This document shows positions 52,530 through 61,453 of a stretch of 64,000 bases of DNA, piece by piece; position 1 is the stretch's first letter, and each line of letters starts with the position of its first letter. The DNA is from Sulfurovum sp. (GTDB lineage: Bacteria > Campylobacterota > Campylobacteria > Campylobacterales > Sulfurovaceae), in contig JALUXB010000019.1 of NCBI GenBank assembly GCA_027019175.1, forward strand, positions 1-64,000, given 5' to 3'. Made by a program: the position numbers and the translations under genes. The notes beneath the pieces were generated by a model, which searched no databases, was not told the origin of the DNA, and saw only the letters and a list, made by a program, of their open reading frames with translations.

Positions 52530-53378
52530 TTAACGCTCATCACTTCCTTTTGCCAACGGGTGTGCCTTCATATATTCCTGCATCTTCTTGACACTTCCCA
52601 GCTTTGTGTAAACCTGTGTTGTCGCCATTGTCTCATGTCCGAGCAGTTCACTTACATCGGCAATACGTGCGCCATGGTTGAGCAGGTGGGTGGCGAAGGA
52701 GTGACGCAGCTGGTGCGGGGTGGCTTTAATGCCCGAAGCTTTGAAAAGTTTGGTCAGTTTGTAGCGCAGCTGCGCGGCATTGAGCGGAGCGTTGCCCTTT
52801 TCAAAAAGATACTTTTTAGGTTGTGCCTGTGCCAAATGCACCTCCAAAAGGTCTCTAATAGAGGTCAGCAGCGGCAGTTCGCGTACCTTGTTTCCCTTTC
52901 CGTGTACCTGCACCCATTCGGACTTGATATCTTCAAGCTTTAATGATGCCAGTTCGGAGATACGCAGTCCAAGCCCATAAAGCATTGAGACCAGCAACTT
53001 CTCTTCTACAGTCGCCTTCTCCAGTACCTCATCGATGTAAACCTCCTCAATGGGTTTAGGAAGACTCTGGGGAACTTTAATAGACTCATCTCCAATCATA
53101 TGAACATGCAGCTGCCGCTGATCTTCAAGGTATTTGACAAACGAACGCACCGCAGAGAGTTTTTTGACAATGGTCTTTTTATTATTTTTAACAATCTTAA
53201 AGCGAAACAGTGTCAAGTCAAGCACCCATATCCCATCCTCTTCATAGAAATGTGCCGAAGATGCCATTTGGGAAAGTGCGATCTCATAGGTTTGTACCGT
53301 CACCTCCGAATACCCCCGTACACTCAGCAGGTAGTCCAGAAACGCTTCGATATACTCCCCTAACGCTTCACACTTCAT
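52530..53378 (-). CDS. Xer-family tyrosine recombinase
   Basis: 282 residues. SAM-like N-terminal domain, then catalytic domain with R in YGLGLRISELASL, K in VHGKGNKVREL, HxxR in HQLRHSFATHLL, H in LLGHETMATTQ, and Y in QVYTKL. All catalytic residues are present. It probably resolves chromosome dimers (XerH/XerD role), as single-Xer systems do in Campylobacterota; a mobile-element role is less likely as no element ends are seen. Start and stop both lie in heptamer arrays. Confidence 0.88.
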   Translation of the reverse strand: MKCEALGEYIEAFLDYLLSVRGYSEVTVQTYEIALSQMASSAHFYEEDGIWVLDLTLFRFKIVKNNKKTIVKKLSAVRSFVKYLEDQRQLHVHMIGDESIKVPQSLPKPIEEVYIDEVLEKATVEEKLLVSMLYGLGLRISELASLKLEDIKSEWVQVHGKGNKVRELPLLTSIRDLLEVHLAQAQPKKYLFEKGNAPLNAAQLRYKLTKLFKASGIKATPHQLRHSFATHLLNHGARIADVSELLGHETMATTQVYTKLGSVKKMQEYMKAHPLAKGSDER

Positions 53379-53391
53379 GCTTCACTCTTCA

Positions 53392-54012
53392 CTATACAAT
53401 CGTGTGTTCAAGCATCTTTGACTTCAAAAACACTTTCGCCTCTTCCAGTGTCATCCCCTCCAGTGAAACACTTTGCATGTAAAAGTCGATCTTCCCAAAA
53501 GGCTTGGGAATGACAAACCTGTCCCAACTGCCAAGCTGCCAATAGGAAGTAGCTTGATAGTTCATTACAAAAATGGGCAAACTGCTCTTGAGTGCAATAC
53601 CGATAGCACCGTCACTCATGCTGTAGCGCGGCCCTCTTGGGCCGTCAGGTGTAATGAGCACCTCTTCACCGTCTCTGATACGCTTGAAGGCCTGCAAAAG
53701 CACCTGCCGTGCGCCCTTTTTACTTGACCCTCTCAGGGCATCGATACGCAGCAGTTTCAGTGTACCCGCAATAAGGGAGCCGTCAAAGTGTGCGGAAATA
53801 ATGGCGGAAGCTTTATGTTTGGGATGGATTTTTCGGTATGCCTGAGGGCTCATCAGCAGTTCGGCATGCCAGCAGACACAGACATGCTGACACGCGTCAA
53901 TGGGGGTAATAAAGTGAAAGGTTTTACGGTTGGTGTACCACAGCAGACGCATAATCACATAGAAAAGCGGCGGCAGCACTACCACTCCAAGCTTTCTGAT
54001 AAACTGCTTCAT
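53392..54012 (-). CDS. DUF374 lysophospholipid acyltransferase-family protein
   Basis: 206 residues with one N-terminal hydrophobic segment (VVVLPPLFYVIMRLLWY). DUF374 motifs: VCWHAELLM, IISAHFDGSLIAGTL, LRGSSKKGARQVLLQ, and LITPDGPRGPRY. Likely a lipid A or phospholipid acyltransferase at the inner membrane; the classical HxxxxD is not evident in its usual form. It begins 2 bp after miaB and its TAG stop lies in a heptamer array. Confidence 0.85.
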   Translation of the reverse strand: MKQFIRKLGVVVLPPLFYVIMRLLWYTNRKTFHFITPIDACQHVCVCWHAELLMSPQAYRKIHPKHKASAIISAHFDGSLIAGTLKLLRIDALRGSSKKGARQVLLQAFKRIRDGEEVLITPDGPRGPRYSMSDGAIGIALKSSLPIFVMNYQATSYWQLGSWDRFVIPKPFGKIDFYMQSVSLEGMTLEEAKVFLKSKMLEHTIV

Positions 54013-54014
54013 CG

Positions 54015-55322
54015 TTATGCTTGGTTAAGAACCACTCCGTCAAGTGCACCGCGAGAGGCTTTGAGAATTTCAACTTCGACAATCTTCCCAAGCAACTCTT
54101 CACTGCCCTCAACAAAGACAAGCTTGCCGTCATCACTGCGCCCGGCAACACGGTTACCCGGCTTGAGCTCGTCAAAATAGACTTTGTGCACCTTCCCTAC
54201 CTGGGCATCCATCACTTCATCAAGAATTTCTGTATGACGTTTTTGCAGCCTTGTCAACCGTGCAGACGCTACTTCATCGGGTACCTGATTGTCGTACTCT
54301 GCTGCTTCAGTATGTGGTCGGGGAGAGTATTTGAAAGAGAAAAGTTGCTCAAAACGTACTTTTTCCAATACCTCCATGGTATCTTCAAAGTCTGCATCAC
54401 TCTCTCCGGGAAAGCCGACGATGATATCTGTAGAGATAGCAGCCTCCGGACAGAGGGTACGTATCTTTTCACAGCGGTTGAGAAACCACTCTTTCGTATA
54501 ACCGCGTTTCATCGCTTTAAGTAACTGTGTCGACCCGCTCTGCAGCGGTACGTGAATCTGCTTACAAATTTTCGGGTTGGAAGCGAACTCATCAAGGAAT
54601 GCATCATCCATGTGCAGCGGATGGGGAGAGGTAAAACGAATGCGCTCCAGCCCGTCGATAGCCGAAATTTTCTGCAAGAGTCCTGTAAAGTCAATCTTCT
54701 CCTCGGCAGCACCAAAACGTCTGCCGTAATTGTTGACATTCTGCCCCAGCAGCATCACCTCTTTGGCACCGCTATTGACCGCTTTTGTAATCTCCTGCAC
54801 CAGAAGATCGCTCGGAATGGAGATTTCGTCACCGCGTGTAGCAGGTACAATGCAGAAGGTACATGCCTTGTCGCACCCAATGGAAATATTCACCATCGCC
54901 TTGAACGGATTGGTTCGGTACTCACCGAATGCATAGGTACTCTCATCATAGTCTGTACTCACTTCGACAGCATGTTTTTTCTCCACTACTTCGGTAATTT
55001 TGGAAACATTGCGTGCCCCAAGGACAAAATCGACCGAAGGCGCACGCTTAATGATCTCTTCACCAAGATGGCTTGCCGTACAGCCGGCAACACCGATCTT
55101 GGCACCTTCCTTCTTCTTTTTGTTGAAAACCCCTATCTCGGAAAAGAGCTTTGCCACAGGCTTTTCACGCACCGAACAGGTGTTAATAATGATCAGGTCT
55201 GCTTCTTCAAGCGTTTCTGTCAGTTCATAATCTTCTTTGGTACTCAGTTCTGCGATCATATGCTCTGTATCACGCACATTCATGGCACATCCAAGTGTTT
55301 CGATAAACAGTTTTTTACTCAT
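54015..55322 (-). CDS. miaB: tRNA-2-methylthio-N6-dimethylallyladenosine synthase
   Basis: 435 residues; radical SAM methylthiotransferase acting at A37 of tRNAs. [18 protein letters not shown] begins the UPF0004 domain, [20 protein letters not shown] is the CxxxCxxC motif, and a TRAM domain ends it. Downstream genes are the DUF374 protein and Xer; upstream is the HP0268-like gene. Confidence 0.95.
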   Translation of the reverse strand: MSKKLFIETLGCAMNVRDTEHMIAELSTKEDYELTETLEEADLIIINTCSVREKPVAKLFSEIGVFNKKKKEGAKIGVAGCTASHLGEEIIKRAPSVDFVLGARNVSKITEVVEKKHAVEVSTDYDESTYAFGEYRTNPFKAMVNISIGCDKACTFCIVPATRGDEISIPSDLLVQEITKAVNSGAKEVMLLGQNVNNYGRRFGAAEEKIDFTGLLQKISAIDGLERIRFTSPHPLHMDDAFLDEFASNPKICKQIHVPLQSGSTQLLKAMKRGYTKEWFLNRCEKIRTLCPEAAISTDIIVGFPGESDADFEDTMEVLEKVRFEQLFSFKYSPRPHTEAAEYDNQVPDEVASARLTRLQKRHTEILDEVMDAQVGKVHKVYFDELKPGNRVAGRSDDGKLVFVEGSEELLGKIVEVEILKASRGALDGVVLNQA

Positions 55323-55416
55323 TTTAAATACTCGTTTTCAGTCAGGGATATTTTAGATAATTTGGAAGAAAAACAGGGGAAGCAGCTGGTTGGAAGCAGT
55401 GCACTATACATCTGCT

Positions 55417-55656
55417 CTATGCGATGATGTGCACTTCATAAATATATTCATTGTCATCGAGACCATACTTGACCTCTCTCATATACACCGAGTAGCCCTT
55501 CTCTTCAAAATATTCAATCATCTCTTTGAGCTCTTTGTGAGAGTTGTCTTTGTCAAAATAGAAGATGGAACGGTTTGCCAATTCATCTTCAATCTTTTTG
55601 AGCTCTATGGTTTTAGGCTTTGCTTTGAGCGTGGTTCTCGCCAGTTTCAATTTCAT
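55417..55656 (-). CDS. HP0268-family small protein
   Basis: 79 residues: MKLKLARTTLKAKPKTIELKKI, NRSIFYFDKDNSHKELKEMIEYFEEKGYSVYMREVK, ending YIYEVHIIA. This resembles Helicobacter HP0268, reported to have nicking-nuclease/ribonuclease activity, and the position beside miaB (HP0269 there) agrees. Annotated from recollection of that family. Confidence 0.75.
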   Translation of the reverse strand: MKLKLARTTLKAKPKTIELKKIEDELANRSIFYFDKDNSHKELKEMIEYFEEKGYSVYMREVKYGLDDNEYIYEVHIIA

Positions 55657-55844
55657 TCATTGTCCTTTTTAGTCGTCGCTTTTCGTTATGCATGCTATTG
55701 TGACTGATTATACTTTATTTTCAGTAAAGGTTTGGTTAGCTATAATTTTATACTTCAAAAAAAGACCCTCCCAGACGTACTTGACACTGTTATGTTACCT
55801 CTTGTAGCGGTAGAATTGAAGCGTAACCATAGAAGGATTTTGCA

Positions 55845-56975
55845 ATGGAAAAAATACTCGATATTATCGAAGCGATCGCACACGAAAAAAATATTTCAAG
55901 AGAGAATGCCATCGAAGCGTTCAAAGATGCCCTTGTCAATACGGCAAAGAGACTGACAACACCTTCAAGTGACTTTGAAGTGATCATAGACAACGACACG
56001 AAAACCTACAGTGTCAACAAAGTCATTACGGTTGTACCCGATGATGATGAAAGGCTTGAAGAAGAGCCTGACAGCTATATTTCGCTGAGTGAAGCCAAAG
56101 AGTTCGATGATTCTATAGAAGTGGGCGACCAGCTCAAAGAGGAGTTTGTCCTCGAAGACTACGGCCGTACCGCTTCTGCAAACCTCTTTAGAGAACTCGA
56201 GTATCATGTGCAAAGACGTATCGAACAGGATCTTTTTGAAAAATACAGAGAAAAAGTCGGTACTGTCATGCTTGGTACTGTCAACCGTATTGACAATGAA
56301 GACAATACCCATGTTGAAATCGGTGAGCTCAAGGGAATCATGTCGCGAAGAAACCGTATCAAAGGTGAGACCTTTAAGCGTGGAGACACTATCAGGGCAC
56401 TCCTGCGCTACGTCAGTGTAGACCCGCAGTACGGACTCTTTTTGGAGCTGACACGTACCTCTCCAAAATTTCTTGAAGCATTGATGGCAAATGAAGTCCC
56501 GGAAATTGCAGATGGTGTCGTAGAGATCGTTGCTGCTTCAAGAATTCCCGGAGAGAGAGCGAAAATCGCACTCAAAACGGATCAGATGAATGTCGATCCA
56601 ATCGGTGCGGCTGTCGGTGTCAAAGGGGTTCGTATCAATGCAGTCAGTGAAGAGCTCAACGGTGAGAATATCGACTGTATTGAATACTCGCCTATCCCTG
56701 AGATCTTCATCACCAGAGCACTTTCCCCTGCAATTACACAGAATATCAAAGTCGATGCAGACGCTAAAAAAGCTGTTGTTGACATCACAGGAGACCAGAA
56801 AGCCAAAGCGATTGGAAAAAGCGGTATCAACATCCGCCTCGCTTCAATGCTGACAGGCTATGACATTGAGCTTAATGAAGTCGAAGGTATTACCGAAAGA
56901 CAAAGTGAAGGCGGCAACACGGCAGAAGCAGAAAAAACAAAAGATACAGCAGCATTGGAAAGCCTATTTAAATAG
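55845..56975 (+). CDS. nusA: Transcription termination/antitermination protein NusA
   Basis: 376 residues. The N-terminal RNA polymerase-binding domain is followed by an S1 domain (VGTVMLGTVNRIDNEDNTHVEIGELKGIM) and two KH domains (SRIPGERAKIALKT, DPIGAAVGVKGVRINAVSEEL, and IGKSGINIRLASMLTGYDIEL). The acidic tail is short and has no C-terminal repeats, usual in this phylum. AGAAGGA precedes the ATG; TATAAT near 55741 may be its -10 box. Confidence 0.96.
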   Translation: MEKILDIIEAIAHEKNISRENAIEAFKDALVNTAKRLTTPSSDFEVIIDNDTKTYSVNKVITVVPDDDERLEEEPDSYISLSEAKEFDDSIEVGDQLKEEFVLEDYGRTASANLFRELEYHVQRRIEQDLFEKYREKVGTVMLGTVNRIDNEDNTHVEIGELKGIMSRRNRIKGETFKRGDTIRALLRYVSVDPQYGLFLELTRTSPKFLEALMANEVPEIADGVVEIVAASRIPGERAKIALKTDQMNVDPIGAAVGVKGVRINAVSEELNGENIDCIEYSPIPEIFITRALSPAITQNIKVDADAKKAVVDITGDQKAKAIGKSGINIRLASMLTGYDIELNEVEGITERQSEGGNTAEAEKTKDTAALESLFK

Positions 56976-56999
56976 GCTCAGTGCAGAGGCTGTTTCTCT

Positions 57000-57689
57000 C
57001 TACTTCAGTATCATTTCCGAAAAACTTTTCACATCGAGTGCTGCAGAACCTACCAGAACACCGTCGACATTGTCAATTGCTGTAATTTCAGCAATATTGG
57101 CAGGTTTTACAGAGCCGCCATAGAGCAGCGGACAGGAAAGCGTTGTACGCAACAGCCCATGGGTGGCAGCGATCTCTTCACTCTTGGCAGAACGTCCTGT
57201 TCCGATCGCCCAGATCGGTTCATACGCGACAATCAGCTTTTCGTATGAAAGATCAATGCCTTCAAACTCTGCAAAGAGATATGTTTTTACGGCATCTTCT
57301 CCGGCTTCACGTACTTCAAGCGGTTCACCGATGCAGTAGATAATCTCAAATCCGTTCTCTTTGAAAAAAGCGAACTTCTTGGCAACTGTCTCCTGAGATT
57401 CCCCCAGCAGTTCACGCCGTTCGCTGTGACCGATAAGAATGGTTTTTATGCCGAACTCTTCAAGCTGTTCCAAGCCGATCTCTCCGGTCACAGCGCCATT
57501 ACGTACAGGGTAGGCATTCTGTGTACCTATGGTAACATCACCTTCATATTTGTCAAGAGCAGTTGCAGGAGGAAAGACCAGTACACGGTCATCCGGACGC
57601 TTGGAAGCGAGTGTCTGAGCCAGCTGTTCCATGTAGGCTCGGGTTGAGCTGCGTGTGTGGTTGGTTTTGAAGTTGGCTGCAAAGATCAT
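57000..57689 (-). CDS. tpiA: Triosephosphate isomerase
   Basis: 229 residues, slightly shorter than the ~250 usual. Catalytic Lys in FAANFKTNHT, His in LIGHSERRELLGES, Glu in VAYEPIWAIGTGRSA, phosphate loop LLYGGSVKPANI. Last gene of gapA-pgk-tpiA, 8 bp after pgk. Confidence 0.95.
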   Translation of the reverse strand: MIFAANFKTNHTRSSTRAYMEQLAQTLASKRPDDRVLVFPPATALDKYEGDVTIGTQNAYPVRNGAVTGEIGLEQLEEFGIKTILIGHSERRELLGESQETVAKKFAFFKENGFEIIYCIGEPLEVREAGEDAVKTYLFAEFEGIDLSYEKLIVAYEPIWAIGTGRSAKSEEIAATHGLLRTTLSCPLLYGGSVKPANIAEITAIDNVDGVLVGSAALDVKSFSEMILK

Positions 57690-57697
57690 TGTAAGCC

Positions 57698-58894
57698 CTA
57701 ACTTTCAAGTGCTTCAATGCCGGGAAGGGTTTCCCCTTCGATCAGCTTCAGACTTGCACCGCCGCCGGTACTCACAAAGGTCATCTCATCTACATCGCCG
57801 GCACGCTGTGCCACATCGGCGGTATCTCCTCCACCGACAATCGTAGTTGCATGGGTTTCGGCGATATGATGCGACATCATAATGCTTCCCTTGGAGAACT
57901 TATCCATTTCATACACACCCATAGGGCCGTTCCACATAATGGTCTGCGCATCATTCAGTACTTCTCTGAAGAGACGGGAAGAGGCCGGACCGGTATCGAG
58001 TCCCATCCAGTCATGCGGTATTTCCTGAGACGGAAGATACTTCACTGCCGTATTTTCAGAAAATTCCGGAGCGACAACAAAGTCTACAGGCAAATAGAAC
58101 TTAACACCAAGCGAGTGGGCTTTCTCCATAATATCCCTTGCTTCATCAAGCAGGTCATCTTCAACCAGTGATTTACCAATCTCGTATCCCTGTGCTTTAA
58201 GGAATGTAAATGCCATGCCTCCGCCAATGATGACTTTATCGACTTTGTGAATAAGGTTGGTAATTGCCTGAAGCTTGCCGGAGACTTTGGAACCGCCGAT
58301 GACAGCAATGAACGGCCGAACCGGGTTTTCAAGTACTTTGCTGAAAAAATTGACTTCTTTGCTCAGCAGGAATCCTGCCGCCTTATGTTCTTTGTCAAAA
58401 AACTTGGTAATCGCATAGATGGAAGCGTGCTTTCTGTGACAGGCACCAAAGGCATCATTGATATAAACATCGGCAAAAGAGGCCAGTTCTTTGGCAAACC
58501 CTTCATCATTCTTCGTTTCACCAGGCTCAAAACGGAGATTTTCCAGAAGTAAAATATCTCCCGCTTCCAGCTTTGCTGCTTTCGCTTTAGCATCGGGACC
58601 GACAACATCTTCTGCCATATAAAGCTCGTTTTTGATCTTCAGCAGCGTATGCAAACGCTTTGCTACCGGTTTCAGAGAATACTTCTCATCAAACTTACCC
58701 GGCTCAGGACGCTCAAAATGGGAAGCGAGGACAATCTTGCAGTCACGATCGATACAGTAACGGATGGTGTGCAGTGCAGCACGAATACGCCGATCGTCCG
58801 TAATATTGCCAAACTCATCTTTTGGTACGTTAAAGTCACATCTGATAAAAACGCGTTTACCTTCAATATCAATATCTTTGATTGTTCTTAACAT
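57698..58894 (-). CDS. pgk: Phosphoglycerate kinase
   Basis: 398 residues; reversible phosphate transfer between 1,3-bisphosphoglycerate and [58 protein letters not shown], and [11 protein letters not shown] are characteristic. Middle of the glycolytic/gluconeogenic operon. Confidence 0.96.
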   Translation of the reverse strand: MLRTIKDIDIEGKRVFIRCDFNVPKDEFGNITDDRRIRAALHTIRYCIDRDCKIVLASHFERPEPGKFDEKYSLKPVAKRLHTLLKIKNELYMAEDVVGPDAKAKAAKLEAGDILLLENLRFEPGETKNDEGFAKELASFADVYINDAFGACHRKHASIYAITKFFDKEHKAAGFLLSKEVNFFSKVLENPVRPFIAVIGGSKVSGKLQAITNLIHKVDKVIIGGGMAFTFLKAQGYEIGKSLVEDDLLDEARDIMEKAHSLGVKFYLPVDFVVAPEFSENTAVKYLPSQEIPHDWMGLDTGPASSRLFREVLNDAQTIMWNGPMGVYEMDKFSKGSIMMSHHIAETHATTIVGGGDTADVAQRAGDVDEMTFVSTGGGASLKLIEGETLPGIEALES

Positions 58895-58906
58895 AAATTC
58901 CCTTTT

Positions 58907-59902
58907 CTATTTTTTACTGATGTGTACAGCCATGTCGACCAGTCTGCAGGAGTATCCCCACTCATTGTCATACCAGGAGAGTACTTTTACCATTTTTTCA
59001 CCAATGACCTGAATCGTATCGAGCGGTACGACAGTACTAAGCTCTTCACCGACAAAGTCCTGAGAGACACGATACTCCTCATCGACACCGAGAATACCTT
59101 TATGAGATCCTTCTGCCGCCATTTTGAACGCCGCTTTCACTACCTCTTCTGTGACACTCTGATTCAGCGTCACAGTCAAGTCAACCATCGAAACATCCGC
59201 CGTGGGGACACGCACCGCCTGCCCATTGAGTCTGCCGGCAAGATTGGGCAGTACTTTCGAGATCGCTTTTGCAGCACCGGTGGTTGTAGGTACAAGGTTG
59301 GTCGCTCCGGAACGCCCTTTGCGAGGATCTTTTTTATGTTTTGCATCAAGAATCGGCTGGGAAGAGGTATAGGAGTGGATAGTCGTCATAAGGCCATGTT
59401 CAATGCCAAACGCATCATCGAGAACCTTGGCGACAGGCGCCAAACCGTTTGTAGTACAGGATGCATTGGAAACCACAGGCTCTCCTGCATACGCATTGGC
59501 ATTTGCGCCAATTACAAATGTCGGGGTATCATCTTTTGCCGGTGCAGAGAAAAGTACCTTTTTGATGCCGTTGTCAAGATAAGGCTGCACACTCTCCTGT
59601 GTCAGGAAGGCACCGGTACATTCCAGAACCAATTCGGCACCATAATCTGCAAAATTGAGTTTGGCAGGGTCTCGCTCGGAAAGAATTTTCGCTTTGTCGT
59701 TGCCGATACAAAGGTAACCGTCACTGACCCGAACATCTTTGCGGGTACCGTGTACAGAGTCATATTTAACGTTATATTCGATCATCTCTTCTTTGCCGCT
59801 GGCATTGACTGCAACCAGTTCTATATCGTCTCTGTCGGCAATGATGCGTGCAACACATCTTCCGATCCTTCCCAGTCCGTTTATCGCTACTTTTACTGCC
59901 AT
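58907..59902 (-). CDS. gapA: Glyceraldehyde-3-phosphate dehydrogenase
   Basis: 331 residues. NAD(P) domain INGLGRIGRCVARI; catalytic Cys in SNASCTTNGLAPVAKV, with the following His in TTIHSYTSSQ; WYDNEWGYSCRLVDMA at the C-terminus. I prefer the second ATG (59902; AAGGA 5 nt away). Heads gapA-pgk-tpiA. The gap to nadD (59903-60035) contains a GAAAG-GGG/CCC-TTTC hairpin and no gene. Confidence 0.95.
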   Translation of the reverse strand: MAVKVAINGLGRIGRCVARIIADRDDIELVAVNASGKEEMIEYNVKYDSVHGTRKDVRVSDGYLCIGNDKAKILSERDPAKLNFADYGAELVLECTGAFLTQESVQPYLDNGIKKVLFSAPAKDDTPTFVIGANANAYAGEPVVSNASCTTNGLAPVAKVLDDAFGIEHGLMTTIHSYTSSQPILDAKHKKDPRKGRSGATNLVPTTTGAAKAISKVLPNLAGRLNGQAVRVPTADVSMVDLTVTLNQSVTEEVVKAAFKMAAEGSHKGILGVDEEYRVSQDFVGEELSTVVPLDTIQVIGEKMVKVLSWYDNEWGYSCRLVDMAVHISKK

Positions 59903-60035
59903 CATTGTCCTTCAATAACTCTTGTGGTGTAATATGCTAAAATGCGGTCAATCGGAAAGTGGGGTGTAGTAGCCCTTTCTTGCCGGAAACAGCGCATCTG
60001 AGTGTGTGCAATTTTACTGTAAATGAGGTTAGCAT

Positions 60036-60602
60036 TTGGTTAATAGCCCGGGGCTTGAAGTCGCCATTTTCGGAGGAAGTTTCGATCCGCCCCATGCGGG
60101 ACATCAACAGATTGTAGAGGCGTGTATATCACAGCTTGACATCGACCGTCTGATCATTCTGCCTGCCTACCTTAATCCGTTCAAGTCAGGTTCGCTTGCC
60201 GATGCCAATATGCGTCTACAGTGGTGCCGAGCACTTTTTGGCACACTGCCCAATGTCATTGTAAGTGATTATGAAATACAACAGGGGCGCAGCGTCAAAA
60301 CGGCTGAAAGTATCAAATACTTTCAAAAGTTTTACCGTGTCAAATACCTTGTCATCGGTGCTGACAACCTGTCAACATTAACGAAATGGCATGACTTTGC
60401 ATGGCTCAACGAGCAGATCACCTGGGTCATTGTCAGCCGTCCCGGATATGCCATAGAAACAGACGCGCTGCGAAACTGGCGCCTGTTGACGCTCAATGTA
60501 CCTGTCAGCTCCTCCCAGATTCGTCAGGGACAGGATGTCAGCAGTGTTGACACAAAAATTGCACCCTCTGTCAAAGAGATATTAAAAGGAAACAACATAT
60601 GA
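60036..60602 (+). CDS. nadD: Nicotinate-nucleotide adenylyltransferase
   Basis: 188 residues; makes deamido-NAD+. VAIFGGSFDPPHAGHQQIVE contains the (H/T)xGH nucleotide site, and VPVSSSQIRQG is the second ATP motif. The start is TTG 60036 with GAGG 7 nt upstream. The stop overlaps the rsfS start (ATGA). Confidence 0.93.
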   Translation: MVNSPGLEVAIFGGSFDPPHAGHQQIVEACISQLDIDRLIILPAYLNPFKSGSLADANMRLQWCRALFGTLPNVIVSDYEIQQGRSVKTAESIKYFQKFYRVKYLVIGADNLSTLTKWHDFAWLNEQITWVIVSRPGYAIETDALRNWRLLTLNVPVSSSQIRQGQDVSSVDTKIAPSVKEILKGNNI

Positions 60603-60943
60603 CCATAGAAGAGAGAATTGAAACCATCGTAAATGTACTCGATGAGAAAAAAGCAGAAGAGATCGAAGTATTCAACCTTGATGATGCAGACTACATTGCT
60701 GACCGCGTCGTCATTGCCAACTCACTTAACCTCAAACATACACAAGCACTTTTTGACCAGCTCAAAGAGGCACTCAAACCCAAAGGAGAGACCTTTCTGC
60801 ACGCCGATACCAGCGACGAGTGGGTCGTAGCAGATCTTGGGGACATTCTGGTACACATTATGATTCCCGAATACCGCCAGCGCTACAATCTCGAGCAGTT
60901 TTTAAGTGAACTGGTCGCCAATCAGCGCCAGTCTGATCAATAA
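60599..60943 (+). CDS. rsfS: Ribosomal silencing factor RsfS
   Basis: 114 residues. IEVFNLDDADYIADRVVIANSLNLKHTQALFDQLKE and DEWVVADLGDILVHIMIPEYRQRYNLEQF are the RsfS/Iojap signature. It binds L14 and keeps subunits apart under starvation. nadD-rsfS is a common gene pair. Confidence 0.95.
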   Translation: MTIEERIETIVNVLDEKKAEEIEVFNLDDADYIADRVVIANSLNLKHTQALFDQLKEALKPKGETFLHADTSDEWVVADLGDILVHIMIPEYRQRYNLEQFLSELVANQRQSDQ

Positions 60944-60956
60944 ACATCATTTCACG

Positions 60957-61059
60957 GTAGGGTGTTGTCCCCCGACAACACCAACAGTTTATTCCGGTAA
61001 TAGAATTTGGTATAGTGAGTGCGACCAAAGGAAGTGCCTGTGGTGCACAGCACCCCTGC
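60957..61059. repeat. REP-B and a decayed inverted partner after rsfS
   Basis: REP at 60957-60982 (GTAGGGTGTTGT...GACAACACC) and a degraded inverted arm at 61042-61059 (GGTGCACAGCACCCCTGC), followed by AAAGCATTAAAAGAGTGAAC, a remnant like the one at 51317. The remnant touches the 3' end of the next gene. Confidence 0.7.
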
Positions 61060-61065
61060 AAAGCA

Positions 61066-61410
61066 TTAAAAGAGTGAACTCCACACATCTTCATAACGTG
61101 ACCCTTCCAGCAGAGAAAGTGCAATAAACAACACAATTGTTATCACTGGAGAGAAGATCAGCCACCAGACATATTTATCCCGGAAAAAATAGTAAAGCAA
61201 TCCCAGCCATGCAAAAACGATCAGTACAATATGGGCAAGAAAAAGCGGAATGATCGGACGGGTAATATTACCCATAATCCCAAGCGAGATCAAGGCAATA
61301 AAGGTTAGGAGTGAAATCAACAGTTTTTTGCTATCCCTGTTCCGGCGATAGAGAAGAAAAATCAGGCCAAACGTAAGAAGTACTGCAAGAATCAAAAGTG
61401 CTTTCATCAT
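61066..61410 (-). CDS. Small multispan membrane protein, unknown
   Basis: 114 residues with four hydrophobic stretches: ALLILAVLLTFGLIFLLY, LLISLLTFIALISLGIMG, PLFLAHIVLIVFAWLGLLYYFF, and WLIFSPVITIVLFIALSLL. Not recognised. GAGG precedes the ATG, and it lies upstream of no obvious partner. Real gene likely because of good start and membrane pattern. Confidence 0.65.
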   Translation of the reverse strand: MMKALLILAVLLTFGLIFLLYRRNRDSKKLLISLLTFIALISLGIMGNITRPIIPLFLAHIVLIVFAWLGLLYYFFRDKYVWWLIFSPVITIVLFIALSLLEGSRYEDVWSSLF

Positions 61411-61453
61411 ATTTTCCTCTCTATCTTTTTAGCTGAAACTTTGCCCAATACCA

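Noticed and set aside
52488-52943. ORF starting MRDYAPY on the + strand
   Set aside because: It begins inside a REP palindrome and runs antisense to the Xer gene; the RDYAPY peptide is just the REP read in that frame.
52530-53378. Xer recombinase as integrase of a mobile element
   Set aside because: No att sites, cargo genes or tRNA target nearby. Gene order with miaB and an acyltransferase looks like core genome.
58922-59932. 336-residue + strand ORF opposite gapA
   Set aside because: Shadow of gapA; no recognisable motif and no ribosome site.
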